From positions 3,486,001 to 3,550,000 of the forward strand of contig NZ_CP108143.1 of assembly GCF_036206005.1 (NCBI RefSeq): a stretch of DNA of 64,000 bases. The letters are read 5' to 3'. The DNA comes from Streptomyces sp. NBC_00178 (GTDB taxonomy: Bacteria > Actinomycetota > Actinomycetes > Streptomycetales > Streptomycetaceae). The translations under genes and the position numbers were made by a program. Positions within the stretch are counted from its first letter, which is position 1, and each line of letters starts with the position of its first letter. Positions 8,191 to 17,042 of the stretch are shown here, piece by piece. Under the pieces are notes generated by a model. It saw only the letters and a list, made by a program, of their open reading frames with translations, had not been told where the DNA came from and did not search any database.

Positions 8191-9612
8191 CTACGCCCGG
8201 GCGGCCAACTTCTCGGCCGCGGCGTCCAGACGGGCCAGCACGCGGTCCCGGCCGAGCAGCTCCATGGACTCGAACAGCGGGAGTCCGATCGTTCGGCCGG
8301 TGACCGCGACCCGGATGGGCGCCTGGGCCTTGCCCAGCTTCAGCCCGTGCTTCTCTCCCACGGCGAGCGTGATGGCCTTCAGACCGTCCGCCTCCCAGCC
8401 CGCGACGGTGGCGAACTCGGCACGAGCGTCGGCCAGGATGTTTTCGGCGCCGGCTTTCATGGCCTTGTTCCACGACGCCTCGTCCTCGACGGGCGCGTCG
8501 AGGAACAGGAAGTCCACGTAGCTGGTGATCTCCGACAGCAACGCCAGCCGCGTCTGGGCCAGCGGCGCTACCGTCTCGAAGAGAGCCTGGTCGAACGCCT
8601 CCGGCTGCCACGGCGCGTACGGGGCCACGAGCCACGGCGCACAGGCTGCGGCGAACTGTGCGGGCGCCAGAGCACGGATGTAGTCGCCGTTGAAAGCCGT
8701 CAGCTTCTTCACGTCGAAGAACGCCGGGGCGGTGTTGACGTCCTCGATCCGGAAGAGCTGCTCCAGCTCCTCGTACGGCATGAGCTCCCTGTCGCCGCCC
8801 GGGCCCCAGCCCAGGAGCATCAGGTAGTTCACCATCGCCTCGGGAAGGAAGCCCTCGGCGAGGTAGTCCTCCAGCGCGACCTTGTCCCGACGCTTGGAGA
8901 GCTTCTGCCGCTTCTCGTTCACGATCACGGGCAGGTGCGCCCACACCGGCGGCTCGGCGCCGAGCGCCTCCCACAGCATCTGCTGCTTCGGCGTGTTCGA
9001 CAGGTGCTCCTCGCCGCGGATGACCTGCGTGATGCCCTCGTCCAGGTCGTCGACCACGTTCGCGATCAGGAAGACGGGGGACCCGTCACCACGGGCGATC
9101 ACGAAGTCCTCGATCGCGCTGTTCGGGAACGCCGGCTCCCCGCGGATCAGGTCGACCACGACGGTCTCGCCCTCGTCCGGTGTCTGGAACCGCAGCGCCC
9201 GGCCTTCCTCGAAGGCCAGCCCGCGGTCCCGGCAGAACCCGTCGTACCCGAGGTGCTCCGACCCCGTGCGCTCCTTCAGCTGCTCCCGGGTGCAGTCGCA
9301 GTAGTACGCCTTGCCCGCCGAGTACAGCTGCTGGGCGGCCTCACTGTGCCGGGCCGCGTTGTGCGACTGGAAGTACGGCCCCTCGAAGGCATTGTCCTCA
9401 CCATGGATGCCGATCGCCGCGAGCGCGCTGATGATGCCGTCGATCCACTCCGGCTTGTTCCGGGCTGCGTCAGTGTCCTCGATCCGCAGGACGAAGGTGC
9501 CGCCGGACTGTCGTGCCACGGCCCAGTTGTAGAGGGCGGACCGCGCCCCGCCGACATGGAACATGCCGGTCGGAGACGGGGCGAAACGAACGCGAACCGG
9601 GGCAGTAGACAT
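8191..9612 (-). CDS. gltX: Glutamyl-tRNA synthetase, divergent and possibly a second copy
   Basis: Class I aminoacyl-tRNA synthetase that charges tRNA-Glu. The 473-aa protein has the HIGH-type motif HVGG at residues 19-22, KLSKR at 237-241, a zinc-site-like CDC (C105, C107) with Y123 and C127, and the full C-terminal anticodon region. Start 9612 is chosen because it begins the conserved [11 protein letters not shown]; the frame extends upstream without homology. From memory, the housekeeping Streptomyces enzyme has NPHVG and an RTALFNWA segment, whereas this one reads [15 protein letters not shown], so this copy looks divergent. It sits inside the tRNA-bounded island between the biosynthetic operon and the defence genes. 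It could be a resistance copy, a supplier of Glu-tRNA for biosynthesis, or an unlinked passenger. Enzyme identity is firm; copy number and role are inferred. Confidence 0.9.
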   Translation of the reverse strand: MSTAPVRVRFAPSPTGMFHVGGARSALYNWAVARQSGGTFVLRIEDTDAARNKPEWIDGIISALAAIGIHGEDNAFEGPYFQSHNAARHSEAAQQLYSAGKAYYCDCTREQLKERTGSEHLGYDGFCRDRGLAFEEGRALRFQTPDEGETVVVDLIRGEPAFPNSAIEDFVIARGDGSPVFLIANVVDDLDEGITQVIRGEEHLSNTPKQQMLWEALGAEPPVWAHLPVIVNEKRQKLSKRRDKVALEDYLAEGFLPEAMVNYLMLLGWGPGGDRELMPYEELEQLFRIEDVNTAPAFFDVKKLTAFNGDYIRALAPAQFAAACAPWLVAPYAPWQPEAFDQALFETVAPLAQTRLALLSEITSYVDFLFLDAPVEDEASWNKAMKAGAENILADARAEFATVAGWEADGLKAITLAVGEKHGLKLGKAQAPIRVAVTGRTIGLPLFESMELLGRDRVLARLDAAAEKLAARA

Positions 9613-9691
9613 GCGATCCAGAGTACCGATGCTCGACCGGAGCCCCGAACCACTCATGCCTTGGTTCGAATGGTGAATCAGTGCGCTCGAC

Positions 9692-9727
9692 TTCCCAGAG
9701 GGACCTACTCCGCGGTATGGTTTTACA
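9692..9727 (+). promoter_or_regulatory. Possible promoter for a leaderless methyltransferase transcript
   Basis: TTCCCA (9692-9697) and TATGGT (9716-9721) are 18 nt apart and resemble a weak sigma-70 promoter. The -10 box ends 6 nt before the ATG at 9728 and there is no Shine-Dalgarno sequence in front of that ATG, so the transcript is probably leaderless. This is inference from spacing only. Confidence 0.4.
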
Positions 9728-11077
9728 ATGTCTGAGCAGCGAAAAGAACGATCTCCTGACCGCACGGCGGTTGAGCTGTTCGCCGGCGGAGGCGGCCTGG
9801 CTATGGCCGTTGGGCGAGCGGGGTTTCGGCCGCTCCTCTATAGCGAGGTCGCCACCCGCGCCTGCGAGACGCTTGAGGCCAACGGCGCCAAGGAACGGGG
9901 TGACGAGGAATGGATCCCCGACCCCGGCGGGCCCGTACCTCTCATCAGGGGCGACGTCCGGACGCTCGACATGAACTACCTGTGCGGCAAGGTCGACGTG
10001 CTGGCCGGCGGCCCGCCGTGCCAGCCGTTCAGCCTGGGAGGAATCGCTAAGGGCGACGAGGACAAACGGAACATGTTCCCGGAAATGTTCCGGGCGGTCC
10101 GCGAGATTAAGCCCAAGGCCGTCATCTGCGAGAACGTCGTCGGGCTTCGACGCAAGTCCTTCGAGCCCTACTTTCAGTACATTCTGCGGGAATTGTCTTA
10201 CCCCTACCTGAAGCGCGACCCGGACAGCACGTGGCAGGAGCACGACGCCCTCCTGCGCGCCTACGACGCGGGATTGAGGGACGGTCGCGTCCTTGATCCG
10301 TCCGGGGGCCATGAGCTGTACGACGTGGTGGCCACAACCGTCAACGCGGCGGACTACGGCGTACCGCAGATCAGGAACCGGGTGATCATCGTCGCGTTCC
10401 GTCGAGACCTCGGTGTGGACGTCGAGGAGTTCAAGCGGAGCGTCAAGCGCACACACTCCTACGAGGCTCTGATCCACTCAATGCGGAAGGGCGACTACTG
10501 GGAGCGGCACCGTGAGCTTCGCGGTCACGCAGTGCCCGACCACGTGCGTGTCCGCGCTCTCGCCGGGCTCCCCAAACAGGTCAATCTCGAAGCCGAGGAA
10601 GCTTCACTGCTCCCGTGGCGAACCTTCCGTGACGCCCTCGCCGGAATGAACGGCGAGCCGCCGCTCACCCAGGACCTGTGGAGCCGCCTAGACCGAGAGG
10701 AGCGCTATCTGAACGGCGTGACGAACCACATCGGCTGGCCCGGGGCGCGCATCTACAAGGGACACACGCCGAACGAGCTCGACCGGCCGGCGAAGACCGT
10801 GAAGGCCGGTGTCCACGGAGTACCAGGCGGGGAATCGGTGATGCTGACCGATGACCGCGTTCGTGATGCCTCCGTACCGGACGGCTGGACGTACAGGCAT
10901 CGCTACATGACCGTACGAGAGACGGCCCGCGTGATGACCTTCCCTGACAGTTGGGTCCTCGAAGGCCCGCGGGGAGAGCGGATGCGTCAGCTCGGAAACG
11001 CCGTTCCCGTCCTGTTGGGTGAGTTCTTCGCGAAGGCAGTGGCCAAGGCCCTGGACAACGCGCGGAGCCTGAGGTGA
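9728..11077 (+). CDS. DNA (cytosine-5) methyltransferase (DrmMII/Dcm type)
   Basis: A 449-aa C5-cytosine methyltransferase. Motif I FAGGGG is at residues 18-23, the catalytic PCQ loop in GGPPCQPFS places the nucleophile at C98, motif VI is ENV at 135-137, motif VIII is QIRNRV, and motif X is GNAVP near the C-terminus. The region between VIII and X, which reads the target sequence, is about 150 residues, so one target is expected; the site cannot be deduced. It is the host-protecting or self-marking enzyme of the adjacent restriction-like genes, comparable to DrmMII of class 2 DISARM, and is paired with a Vsr nuclease by a GTGA overlap. The absence of a ribosome site suggests leaderless expression. 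Confidence 0.92.
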   Translation: MSEQRKERSPDRTAVELFAGGGGLAMAVGRAGFRPLLYSEVATRACETLEANGAKERGDEEWIPDPGGPVPLIRGDVRTLDMNYLCGKVDVLAGGPPCQPFSLGGIAKGDEDKRNMFPEMFRAVREIKPKAVICENVVGLRRKSFEPYFQYILRELSYPYLKRDPDSTWQEHDALLRAYDAGLRDGRVLDPSGGHELYDVVATTVNAADYGVPQIRNRVIIVAFRRDLGVDVEEFKRSVKRTHSYEALIHSMRKGDYWERHRELRGHAVPDHVRVRALAGLPKQVNLEAEEASLLPWRTFRDALAGMNGEPPLTQDLWSRLDREERYLNGVTNHIGWPGARIYKGHTPNELDRPAKTVKAGVHGVPGGESVMLTDDRVRDASVPDGWTYRHRYMTVRETARVMTFPDSWVLEGPRGERMRQLGNAVPVLLGEFFAKAVAKALDNARSLR

Positions 11078-12006
11078 CCTCCGGGAAGGCGGCCCCCCAC
11101 CAGGCGCGCTGGAAGGACAAGCCTCCACCCACGAAGGCGTGGAAAGGGCGGCCCGGCAGGACGAGAGCCCAGGCCACGGCGGAGCAGGACAAGGCCGCTG
11201 GCGGCCCTGACCGACGCTGGGTAGATCTGGGGGACGGGCGCCGGGCGCGTGCCTCCGTCGAACTGAAGGTGCTGACGAAAACCCGACGGATCCGAGCCTA
11301 TTTGCGCTGGTCCGACAGAGGGTCCACTCGCAAGCCGATCTACCTCGGAGAAGTCGAGCACGAGGCCCGTCGCGAGAACCTCGCCGAGGCTTGGCGCAGA
11401 GCGATCAAGGGCGGCCACGTGCTGCCCGAGGAGGAGACGCCGGCGTCCTCCTGGGCGGCGAGCCGCTCAGTTCGCGCCTCCATGCGGGGCAATCGGTCAC
11501 GCGACACGGCTCCAGAAAAGCTCCTACGGAAGCACCTGCACGAGCGGGGGGTGCGATACCGAGTCTCGCACCGCCCGATGGCTGGCGTGCGGCGAACCGC
11601 TGACGTCGCCTTTCCAGGCGCGAGGGTGGCCGTGTTCGTGGATGGCTGCTTCTGGCACGGCTGTCCGCTTCATTGCCGGTGGCCGGGAACGAACGAGGAA
11701 TTCTGGCGAGACAAGATCGAGGGGAATCGCGCGAGGGACTCCGAGACCAACCGCCTGTTGGAGCAGTCTGGGTGGCTGCCTGTACGGGTCTGGGAACATG
11801 AGGACTCGTCAGAGGCGGCCGACAAGATCATCGCTCTTGTGAAGGTCCGGCGGCGCGTCACGGCCTCCGAGAAGCGCGCCTCACAGGTCACCGTCAACCA
11901 GAAGGTCGGCGATGGCGTCCTCAGCGCGCCGCAGCATGATGCGACCGTCGCCCGCGCTATAGGCGAGCAAACTACTACCGCAAGCAAGGCCGGCCTCCGC
12001 CAGTAG
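11074..12006 (+). CDS. vsr: Vsr-family endonuclease with extended N-terminus
   Basis: Very-short-patch-repair type nuclease, 310 aa. The Vsr core spans about residues 137-245: MRGNRSRDTAPE, then DVAFPGARVAVFVDGCFWHG with the catalytic Asp at 177 and the CFWHGC metal/structural region. Known Vsr enzymes nick at T:G mismatches made by deamination of 5-methylcytosine, so pairing with a C5 methylase makes sense. It is about twice the usual Vsr length: residues 1-130 form a basic extra domain containing RRWVDLGDGRRARASVEL, with no family that I recognise. The last ~40 residues overlap an antisense AbrB-like gene and look unconserved. GTG 11074 overlaps the methylase stop. In defence loci Vsr proteins may also act in restriction. 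Confidence 0.88.
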   Translation: MTSGKAAPHQARWKDKPPPTKAWKGRPGRTRAQATAEQDKAAGGPDRRWVDLGDGRRARASVELKVLTKTRRIRAYLRWSDRGSTRKPIYLGEVEHEARRENLAEAWRRAIKGGHVLPEEETPASSWAASRSVRASMRGNRSRDTAPEKLLRKHLHERGVRYRVSHRPMAGVRRTADVAFPGARVAVFVDGCFWHGCPLHCRWPGTNEEFWRDKIEGNRARDSETNRLLEQSGWLPVRVWEHEDSSEAADKIIALVKVRRRVTASEKRASQVTVNQKVGDGVLSAPQHDATVARAIGEQTTTASKAGLRQ

Positions 12007-12069
12007 CCCGATGGGCAACTCGACCCGACCGCCCTCGTCGATGGTTACCTCGGCTGGCTCTCGGATCAT
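11881..12069 (-). CDS. Small SpoVT/AbrB (MazE-like) DNA-binding protein
   Basis: A 62-aa protein whose middle reads VTIDEGGRVELPIGLLAEAG, then ALF-like SLLAYSAGDGRIMLRRAE, which fits the swapped-hairpin AbrB/MazE fold of small transcription regulators and antitoxins. The C-terminus is short and acidic. It is antisense to the last 126 nt of the Vsr gene and reads away from the damage-type promoter of the ATPase operon, so it may be an autoregulator of that divergent region. No toxin gene is next to it. Start ATG 12069 is chosen by fit to the domain; no clear ribosome site is visible and an upstream in-frame Met exists at 12114. Family assignment is moderate. Confidence 0.55.
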   Translation of the reverse strand: MIREPAEVTIDEGGRVELPIGLLAEAGLACGSSLLAYSAGDGRIMLRRAEDAIADLLVDGDL

Positions 12070-12155
12070 GAGAACCAGTCTGGCATGACCACGGGCGGAT
12101 CGTCGGCGATGCATCGCCGCTGGTGCACGGGCTGATTCCGCAGATCCCCAACTGA

Positions 12156-12178
12156 TTGTCAGTGGGCGTCAGTAGAGT
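12156..12178 (+). promoter_or_regulatory. PafBC/RecA-NDp-type DNA-damage promoter motif
   Basis: TTGTCAGTG (12156-12164), an 8-nt spacer, then TAGAGT (12173-12178). This is an exact fit to the actinobacterial LexA-independent damage promoter pattern TTGTCRGTG-N8-TAnnnT, recognised with PafBC. It lies directly upstream of the GHKL ATPase operon, with the first downstream ATG (12185) 6 nt after the -10. The match is seen in the sequence; damage induction is inferred. Confidence 0.75.
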
Positions 12179-12184
12179 AAACGC

Positions 12185-12304
12185 ATGCTGACGCGAGGTA
12201 ACTCGGGGGGCGAGTCGCGGGCAACGCGAAGCTCAATCCCCACTGGTCAAACGCACTTCATCAAGCACGACGTGGCCACCTGGGGAGCGACGACGCATGT
12301 CTGA
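12185..12304 (+). CDS. 39-codon upstream ORF overlapping the ATPase start
   Basis: A short frame that begins 6 nt after the -10 box of the damage-type promoter, where a leaderless mRNA would start, and ends at 12302-12304 inside the ATPase start region, so its TGA lies in ATGTCTGA and overlaps the ATPase ATG by 8 nt. Its product begins MLTRGNSGGES and has no recognisable domain. This geometry is what translational coupling through a leader peptide would look like. It is short and lacks conservation evidence, so it could equally be an untranslated leader. Confidence 0.3.
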   Translation: MLTRGNSGGESRATRSSIPTGQTHFIKHDVATWGATTHV

Positions 12305-14627
12305 CGGCCAGTACATCAACGTGATGCCGCACCCCCGCATCCTCGGTGTCCTGGGCGACATCGAATTCGCGGCCTGGCAGTGCCTCGCCGAGCTTGTGGA
12401 CAACGCCTTCGACGTGTTCCAAACCTCTCCCGAGACGGGCGGCGAGAGGCCAACCGTGAGCATCTCACTGCCGACCGCGCAGGACTCCCGGTCCACGGCT
12501 GAAGTGGTCGTCCAGGACAACGGCCGAGGCATGAGCCTCGACGAGGTGCGCAAAGCGATCAGCGCCGGCTGGAGCGGCAACGGTCGGCACGGAGCGCTGG
12601 GTCTGTTCGGCATGGGATTCAACATCGCGACCGCTCGTCTCGGCCGCAAGACCGTCGTCCGTACCGGGCGGGCTGGCGACACCTACTGGACCGAGGTCAC
12701 GCTTGACCTTCCGCAGATCGAGGCGTCGGCCGCCTACCAAGCTCCATACCGCCAGGTGCCCAAGGCGAACCTCGATGAGCACGGGACCGTCATCACCATT
12801 AGCGACCTCAAGGGGGAGCAGTTCGAGGCGCTTCGTCGCCCCAACGCCCTCAGGGTGATCAGGGAGAAGCTGGGCGATGTGTACAGCTATCTGCTCACTG
12901 AGCGAGGCTTCCGGCTGACGATCAACGGCAAGAAGCTGCCTCCCCGGACACTCTGCGTCTGGAGCGAAAAGCGCACCGTCACGCGCCGAGGCGTGGAGAT
13001 CAGCGCCATCCAGCCCATAGACGTCTCTCTCTCGGACAAGAAGGCGTGCATGGCCTGCGGGTATTGGAACCCGCTCGACGTTGATCACTGCCGCGAGTGT
13101 GACCAGGACCGGCTTGAGGTCCGCTCGCGCCGAATCTGGGGCTGGCTCGGTATCCAGCGCTACGTGCACCGCACGGACTATGGCGTCGACTTCCTGCGCA
13201 ACGGCCGGAAGATCCTTCTCAAGGACAAGCGGATCTTCTACTGGACTGATGAGGACGGCCTTGGCGAACCGGAACTCGAGTACCCGATCGACTCCAAAGC
13301 GGCGACTGGCCGCATCGTCGGGGAGATCCACTGCGACCACGTCACCCCGAACTACCAGAAGACAGCGTTCGAGTTCGAGACCGCCGAGTGGCACCAAGTG
13401 CTGCGTGCCATTCGTAAGGAAAGTCCGCTACGTCCGGAGATCGCCAAGCGTCGCCAACTTCCGGAGAACGACAGTCCGCTCGCACTCCTGTACTCGGGCT
13501 TTCGCCGACAGGATCCCGGCCTGAACTACTTGGTGCCCGGAAACGGCAAAGAAGCCATCCACGAGAAGACCATTCAGTGGGCGAAGCTGTTTCGGGACGC
13601 CCATCCCGACTACCAGAGCGACGAGATCTGGTACGAGGCGGCCCACAGCCACGACCATCCGCACCAGGACGAATCGGGCCCTGACTCGGACAGCGGCACG
13701 GACGAGCTCCTGCCCGGCCTGGGACCCGTATCTCCTGGCGAGGACGACGCGCAGGACGTTCCCCGGACTGAAGATGCGCCCCCGGCCGACGATCCGGCGC
13801 CGGTAGAAACCTTCGCCCAACGGCTGCAGCGTTACCGCGATACCGCAGACCAGTTCCCCGACCTCGCTGGCGAATACCTGATTCCCGAAATGGGTCGGAT
13901 CGAACTGAGGGTCTGGGCTGTACGGGGCCAGCGACTCACCAATGCCAAGGATCAGGAAACGCCAGCCTTCGCCATCATGCTGCGTTCCCCGCAGCTGGAG
14001 GTCTTCGTCGACTCCGATCACCAGCTCTATCGGGAGCACGGGGCCGACATGCGTGACATGGCGCTGCTGGAGGCAGCCGAATACATGCGCGTCCGGCAGA
14101 ACGACAACTCCACACCTCTGTCGCGATTGCTCCTCCTGTTCAAGGAACGCTCCTCCAGCCCTCGCCTCACACCAACCGCGATGGCCGACGAGGCCGAGCG
14201 GTTGTTGGAGCGGATCCGCACCCTGATGGCGCCGGTGATCGCGGAGACGCCTGCTGTTCACTGGCTGCAACTGCGAGCCCACGAGAGGGAGGCCGCCGAG
14301 GAGCGTTTCGCCTTGGAGTCGGAGCCCGGCCTCGACTGGAACGAGGCGGTAAACAATGGAGAGTTCATCCGTTTCACTCCCGCCAGTGCCGTCCTGCGCG
14401 TCATCAGCGAGTCGCCGGCGCTCTTCATGGACGGAAAGGTCTTCCGACGCTCCTATGCCGCGCTGTCGGCCTCGGACGCCCGCGACTTGATCGTCGAGCG
14501 CTTGATGAACCCCCTGAGTGATCTGGCGCTGCTCGCGCAGCACCGACCGAAGGTCACCCCTGAAGAGTTGGGGCGCATTCGGGTCAGCTGCCGCTTGATC
14601 GCCCGTGACCTCGCGGACGACAGCTGA
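12297..14627 (+). CDS. MORC/Hsp90-like GHKL ATPase with zinc ribbon
   Basis: A 776-aa GHKL-fold ATPase. The ATP site is complete: ELVDNAFD (32-39, N box), DNGRGM (74-79, G1) and GLFGMGF (102-108, G2), as in MORC, MutL and Hsp90 proteins. A four-cysteine zinc ribbon is inserted at C251/C254 and C265/C268, followed by an acidic, proline-rich linker around 450-510 and a helical C-terminus. Such ATPases in bacteria are typically found in restriction-like operons and act as ATP-gated DNA clamps. GGGGAG at 12282-12287 lies 9 nt before the ATG. The downstream nuclease-helicase starts 2 nt after the stop, so the two probably function together. It is distinct from chaperone HtpG, which is encoded separately at 27,135. 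No defence activity is proven. Confidence 0.85.
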   Translation: MSDGQYINVMPHPRILGVLGDIEFAAWQCLAELVDNAFDVFQTSPETGGERPTVSISLPTAQDSRSTAEVVVQDNGRGMSLDEVRKAISAGWSGNGRHGALGLFGMGFNIATARLGRKTVVRTGRAGDTYWTEVTLDLPQIEASAAYQAPYRQVPKANLDEHGTVITISDLKGEQFEALRRPNALRVIREKLGDVYSYLLTERGFRLTINGKKLPPRTLCVWSEKRTVTRRGVEISAIQPIDVSLSDKKACMACGYWNPLDVDHCRECDQDRLEVRSRRIWGWLGIQRYVHRTDYGVDFLRNGRKILLKDKRIFYWTDEDGLGEPELEYPIDSKAATGRIVGEIHCDHVTPNYQKTAFEFETAEWHQVLRAIRKESPLRPEIAKRRQLPENDSPLALLYSGFRRQDPGLNYLVPGNGKEAIHEKTIQWAKLFRDAHPDYQSDEIWYEAAHSHDHPHQDESGPDSDSGTDELLPGLGPVSPGEDDAQDVPRTEDAPPADDPAPVETFAQRLQRYRDTADQFPDLAGEYLIPEMGRIELRVWAVRGQRLTNAKDQETPAFAIMLRSPQLEVFVDSDHQLYREHGADMRDMALLEAAEYMRVRQNDNSTPLSRLLLLFKERSSSPRLTPTAMADEAERLLERIRTLMAPVIAETPAVHWLQLRAHEREAAEERFALESEPGLDWNEAVNNGEFIRFTPASAVLRVISESPALFMDGKVFRRSYAALSASDARDLIVERLMNPLSDLALLAQHRPKVTPEELGRIRVSCRLIARDLADDS

Positions 14628-14629
14628 CG

Positions 14630-16300
14630 ATGGGAGAGGCGATGCACAGCTTCCTGGATCCGGGCCCTCTTCTCGACGCCGGGCCGCTGCAGTTCCCAAG
14701 GCGTGTCGAGCGGCTCCTGTGGCATCTCGGCTTCACGGACGTCGCCGTCATCGATGGCTCCGGTGACGAGGGTGGCGACGTCCTCGCTCGCCGCAAGGGC
14801 GAGCTCTGGGTCTTCCAATGCAAATGGAAGCGCCGAGGAGTTGTCGGCGCTGACGCTGTGGACGAGGTCGACAACGCGCGTGACCACTACAGCGCGCATC
14901 AGGCCGTCGTCGTGACAAACAGCCGCTTCAGCTCAGACGCCCGGCGCCGGGTCGACGTTCTCTCGCGTATCCGCCCCAGCATCCACCTCTGGGAAGGCGG
15001 TCACCTCGCCCGCAGCTTTGATGGGGTCCCACCCCGCTTCGGTGAGGTGACGCCTCGTCCCTACCAGGCCGAAGCTCTGTGGGCCTTGGGCAAGGACCTA
15101 GACTCACACGGCCGCGCCATGCTCATTCTCGCTACCGGGCTTGGCAAGACCGTGGTCGGCGGCGAGGTCGTTGCGGCGCACCTCCGCCGGCATCCCGCGG
15201 ATCAGGTTCTGGTCGTCGCTCACGCCAAGGATCTTGTCCAGCAGCTGGAGCGCGCCCTTTGGCGACACCTCCCCAAGAGCATCCCGACCCGTCTCCTCAC
15301 CGGGGACACTCGACCGGACAACCTGTCCGGAGTGACGTGCGCCACAGTCGGCTCCGCCCTGCCAGCTGCCCGCTTCGGCTACCGGCCAGCACTTGTCATG
15401 GTTGACGAGGCTCACCACGTCGGCGAGGACGGTCAGTACGACGAATTGCTCGACGTGCTGTCCGATGCGAAGCAGTTCGGAGTCACGGCCACACCCTGGC
15501 GAGGGGACTCGCACGACATCAGCCACCATTTCGGGCCAGCGAGCTTCACACTCGGTATCGAGGAGGGCATGAAGCGGGGTTACCTGGCACAAGTGGATTA
15601 CCAGTTGTTCGTCGACAACCTTGACTGGGACGTCGTGAGAGCGGCTAGCGAGCACGAGTACGGTCTGGGTGACCTCAACGCCCGCCTCTTCCTGCCACAG
15701 CGAGACGAGTCCATCCGCGATGAGCTGGCTGCCGCCTGGGCGGCAACGACGAACCCACGAGCCATCGTGTTCTGCCGCACGGTCGCGCACGCGGAGCGAC
15801 TGGCCGAACTACTGCGTCGTACCCCCTTGTGGTCCGGCGCCCTGGCTCTCCACGCCGACCTGACCAAGCGTGAGAGGCAAAGCCGCCTCCTAGCGTTCCG
15901 TAACGGCGATGTCCCCATCCTCACCTCAGTTGACATCCTCAATGAGGGAGTCGACATCCCCGACGTCAACATCCTCTGCTTTGCCCGGGTGACGCACTCC
16001 CGGCGCATCTTCGTCCAGCAGCTGGGGAGAGGGCTCCGACTGCGGGAGGGCAAGGAGCGCGTGACAGTGCTCGACTTCGTAAGCGATCTACGCCGGATCG
16101 CAGCGGCCCTCAACATGAAGCGAAGTCTGGAGGGGAGTGAGGTCGAAGTCCTGGACCAAGTGGCGCCCTCACAGATCGAGTTCAACGACCAACGGGTTGC
16201 GACCCTTATGGAAGAGTGGATCAGAGACGCGGCCTGTCTCGAAACCGCGTACGACGAGCACCGCTTGCAGTTCCCCTCCGCCCTCGCCGCCTTGGAGTAG
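14630..16300 (+). CDS. Restriction nuclease-helicase: Mrr-like domain fused to SF2 DEAH helicase
   Basis: A 556-aa fusion. Residues 20-110 look like an Mrr-type PD-(D/E)XK nuclease: D50 in DEGGDV and the Q63-C-K65 pair in VFQCKW. Residues 140-470 are a superfamily 2 helicase: Walker A ATGLGKT (168-174), DEAH (259-262), TATP (286-289) and the motif VI stretch QLGRGLR. This is the architecture of type I/III-like restriction motors. It starts 2 nt after the ATPase stop (ATG 14630; ATG 14642 with GGGAGAGG upstream is an alternative), and the next gene begins within 6 nt of its end, so it is part of one transcript with them. Likely role: DNA translocation and cleavage of non-self DNA, directed by the neighbouring proteins. 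Confidence 0.88.
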   Translation: MGEAMHSFLDPGPLLDAGPLQFPRRVERLLWHLGFTDVAVIDGSGDEGGDVLARRKGELWVFQCKWKRRGVVGADAVDEVDNARDHYSAHQAVVVTNSRFSSDARRRVDVLSRIRPSIHLWEGGHLARSFDGVPPRFGEVTPRPYQAEALWALGKDLDSHGRAMLILATGLGKTVVGGEVVAAHLRRHPADQVLVVAHAKDLVQQLERALWRHLPKSIPTRLLTGDTRPDNLSGVTCATVGSALPAARFGYRPALVMVDEAHHVGEDGQYDELLDVLSDAKQFGVTATPWRGDSHDISHHFGPASFTLGIEEGMKRGYLAQVDYQLFVDNLDWDVVRAASEHEYGLGDLNARLFLPQRDESIRDELAAAWAATTNPRAIVFCRTVAHAERLAELLRRTPLWSGALALHADLTKRERQSRLLAFRNGDVPILTSVDILNEGVDIPDVNILCFARVTHSRRIFVQQLGRGLRLREGKERVTVLDFVSDLRRIAAALNMKRSLEGSEVEVLDQVAPSQIEFNDQRVATLMEEWIRDAACLETAYDEHRLQFPSALAALE

Positions 16301-16305
16301 ACGCC

Positions 16306-16923
16306 TTGCCGCAGCTCAACCTTCCGGAATCTCTTCGACGTCGCATCCTGCTCGACATGTACAGCACCGCCGACGTGCTGGATTGGGAGTTCCTGGGCAA
16401 TCCCGGGAAGACCGCTCAGTACCGCCGATGGTTCGATGCCTCCGGCATTGGCGGGGAGCTCCGAAGGTTCGCCAGCGATCAAGACGTTCGGGTGTGGATC
16501 AAGGACGTCCCGATGAAGGAGTACGCCAGGGCCCATGAAGGTATCGGCAACTTCGTCCCGTACGTCCGTCGCCGTTTTCGCGGGGCGGACGAGATCGTCC
16601 AGTTCTTCTGCGGAGCTGAGTGGTCAGTGGTGCGGGACTCGGTAGAGGGCAAGCCCAACCACTGTCTCGCCACTGATGGCAAGGCCACGCGCTACATCTG
16701 CTGGGGTAAGGCTGGGGTCTTGAAGGACCTCATCTGGGCGGCGCTGAACGAGGGAATCGACTCACCCACCCGCCCCGGCATCGTGATCACAACCAGGGAC
16801 GGCGAGACCATCCCCCAACGCGCGCGCGAGCGTCATGCCCTGCTGGCCAATCGCTGTGGGGTCGATCTCGCTCACCTGCACCGCACCATGATCGATAACC
16901 CAGACCTCATCCAGATGTCATAG
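16306..16923 (+). CDS. Unknown 205-aa protein, last gene of the ATPase-helicase operon
   Basis: I do not recognise a family. The protein is soluble-looking, with no signal peptide or membrane helix. It contains YSTADVLDWEFLGNPGK near the start, a basic/aromatic middle (YVRRRFRGADEIVQFFCGAEW), two cysteines in NHCLATDGKATRYICWGKA, and a charged C-terminal part. The frame is open upstream, but the only start with a proper ribosome site is TTG 16306, with GGAG at 16294-16297, which overlaps the end of the helicase gene. Its position and spacing make it an obligate partner candidate of the ATPase and nuclease-helicase, possibly a DNA-recognition or effector subunit. It faces DrmB across a 119-nt convergent gap. 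Confidence 0.6.
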   Translation: MPQLNLPESLRRRILLDMYSTADVLDWEFLGNPGKTAQYRRWFDASGIGGELRRFASDQDVRVWIKDVPMKEYARAHEGIGNFVPYVRRRFRGADEIVQFFCGAEWSVVRDSVEGKPNHCLATDGKATRYICWGKAGVLKDLIWAALNEGIDSPTRPGIVITTRDGETIPQRARERHALLANRCGVDLAHLHRTMIDNPDLIQMS

Positions 16924-16989
16924 ATAGAGATCCTCCGGATCACCACAGTCGCCCAACTCCACAGGCCACAGACCTATAGCAGGCAGCCA

Positions 16990-17022
16990 GCGCTCGCCAA
17001 ACCTGGTTGGCAGGGCGAGCGC
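16990..17022. terminator. Hairpin between convergent defence transcripts
   Basis: GCGCTCGCC (16990-16998) pairs with GGCGAGCGC (17014-17022), with an inner CCAA/TTGG pairing in the loop. It sits in the short gap between the end of the forward operon and the end of drmB and could terminate either transcript. No long T run follows. Confidence 0.5.
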
Positions 17023-17042
17023 CGGGGTGATGGCATTCGACG

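Noticed and set aside
9661..9675. GGTTCGAAT near the gltX start, similar to a tRNA T-loop
   Set aside because: No pairing stem on either side and no acceptor end, so not a tRNA or an attachment copy.
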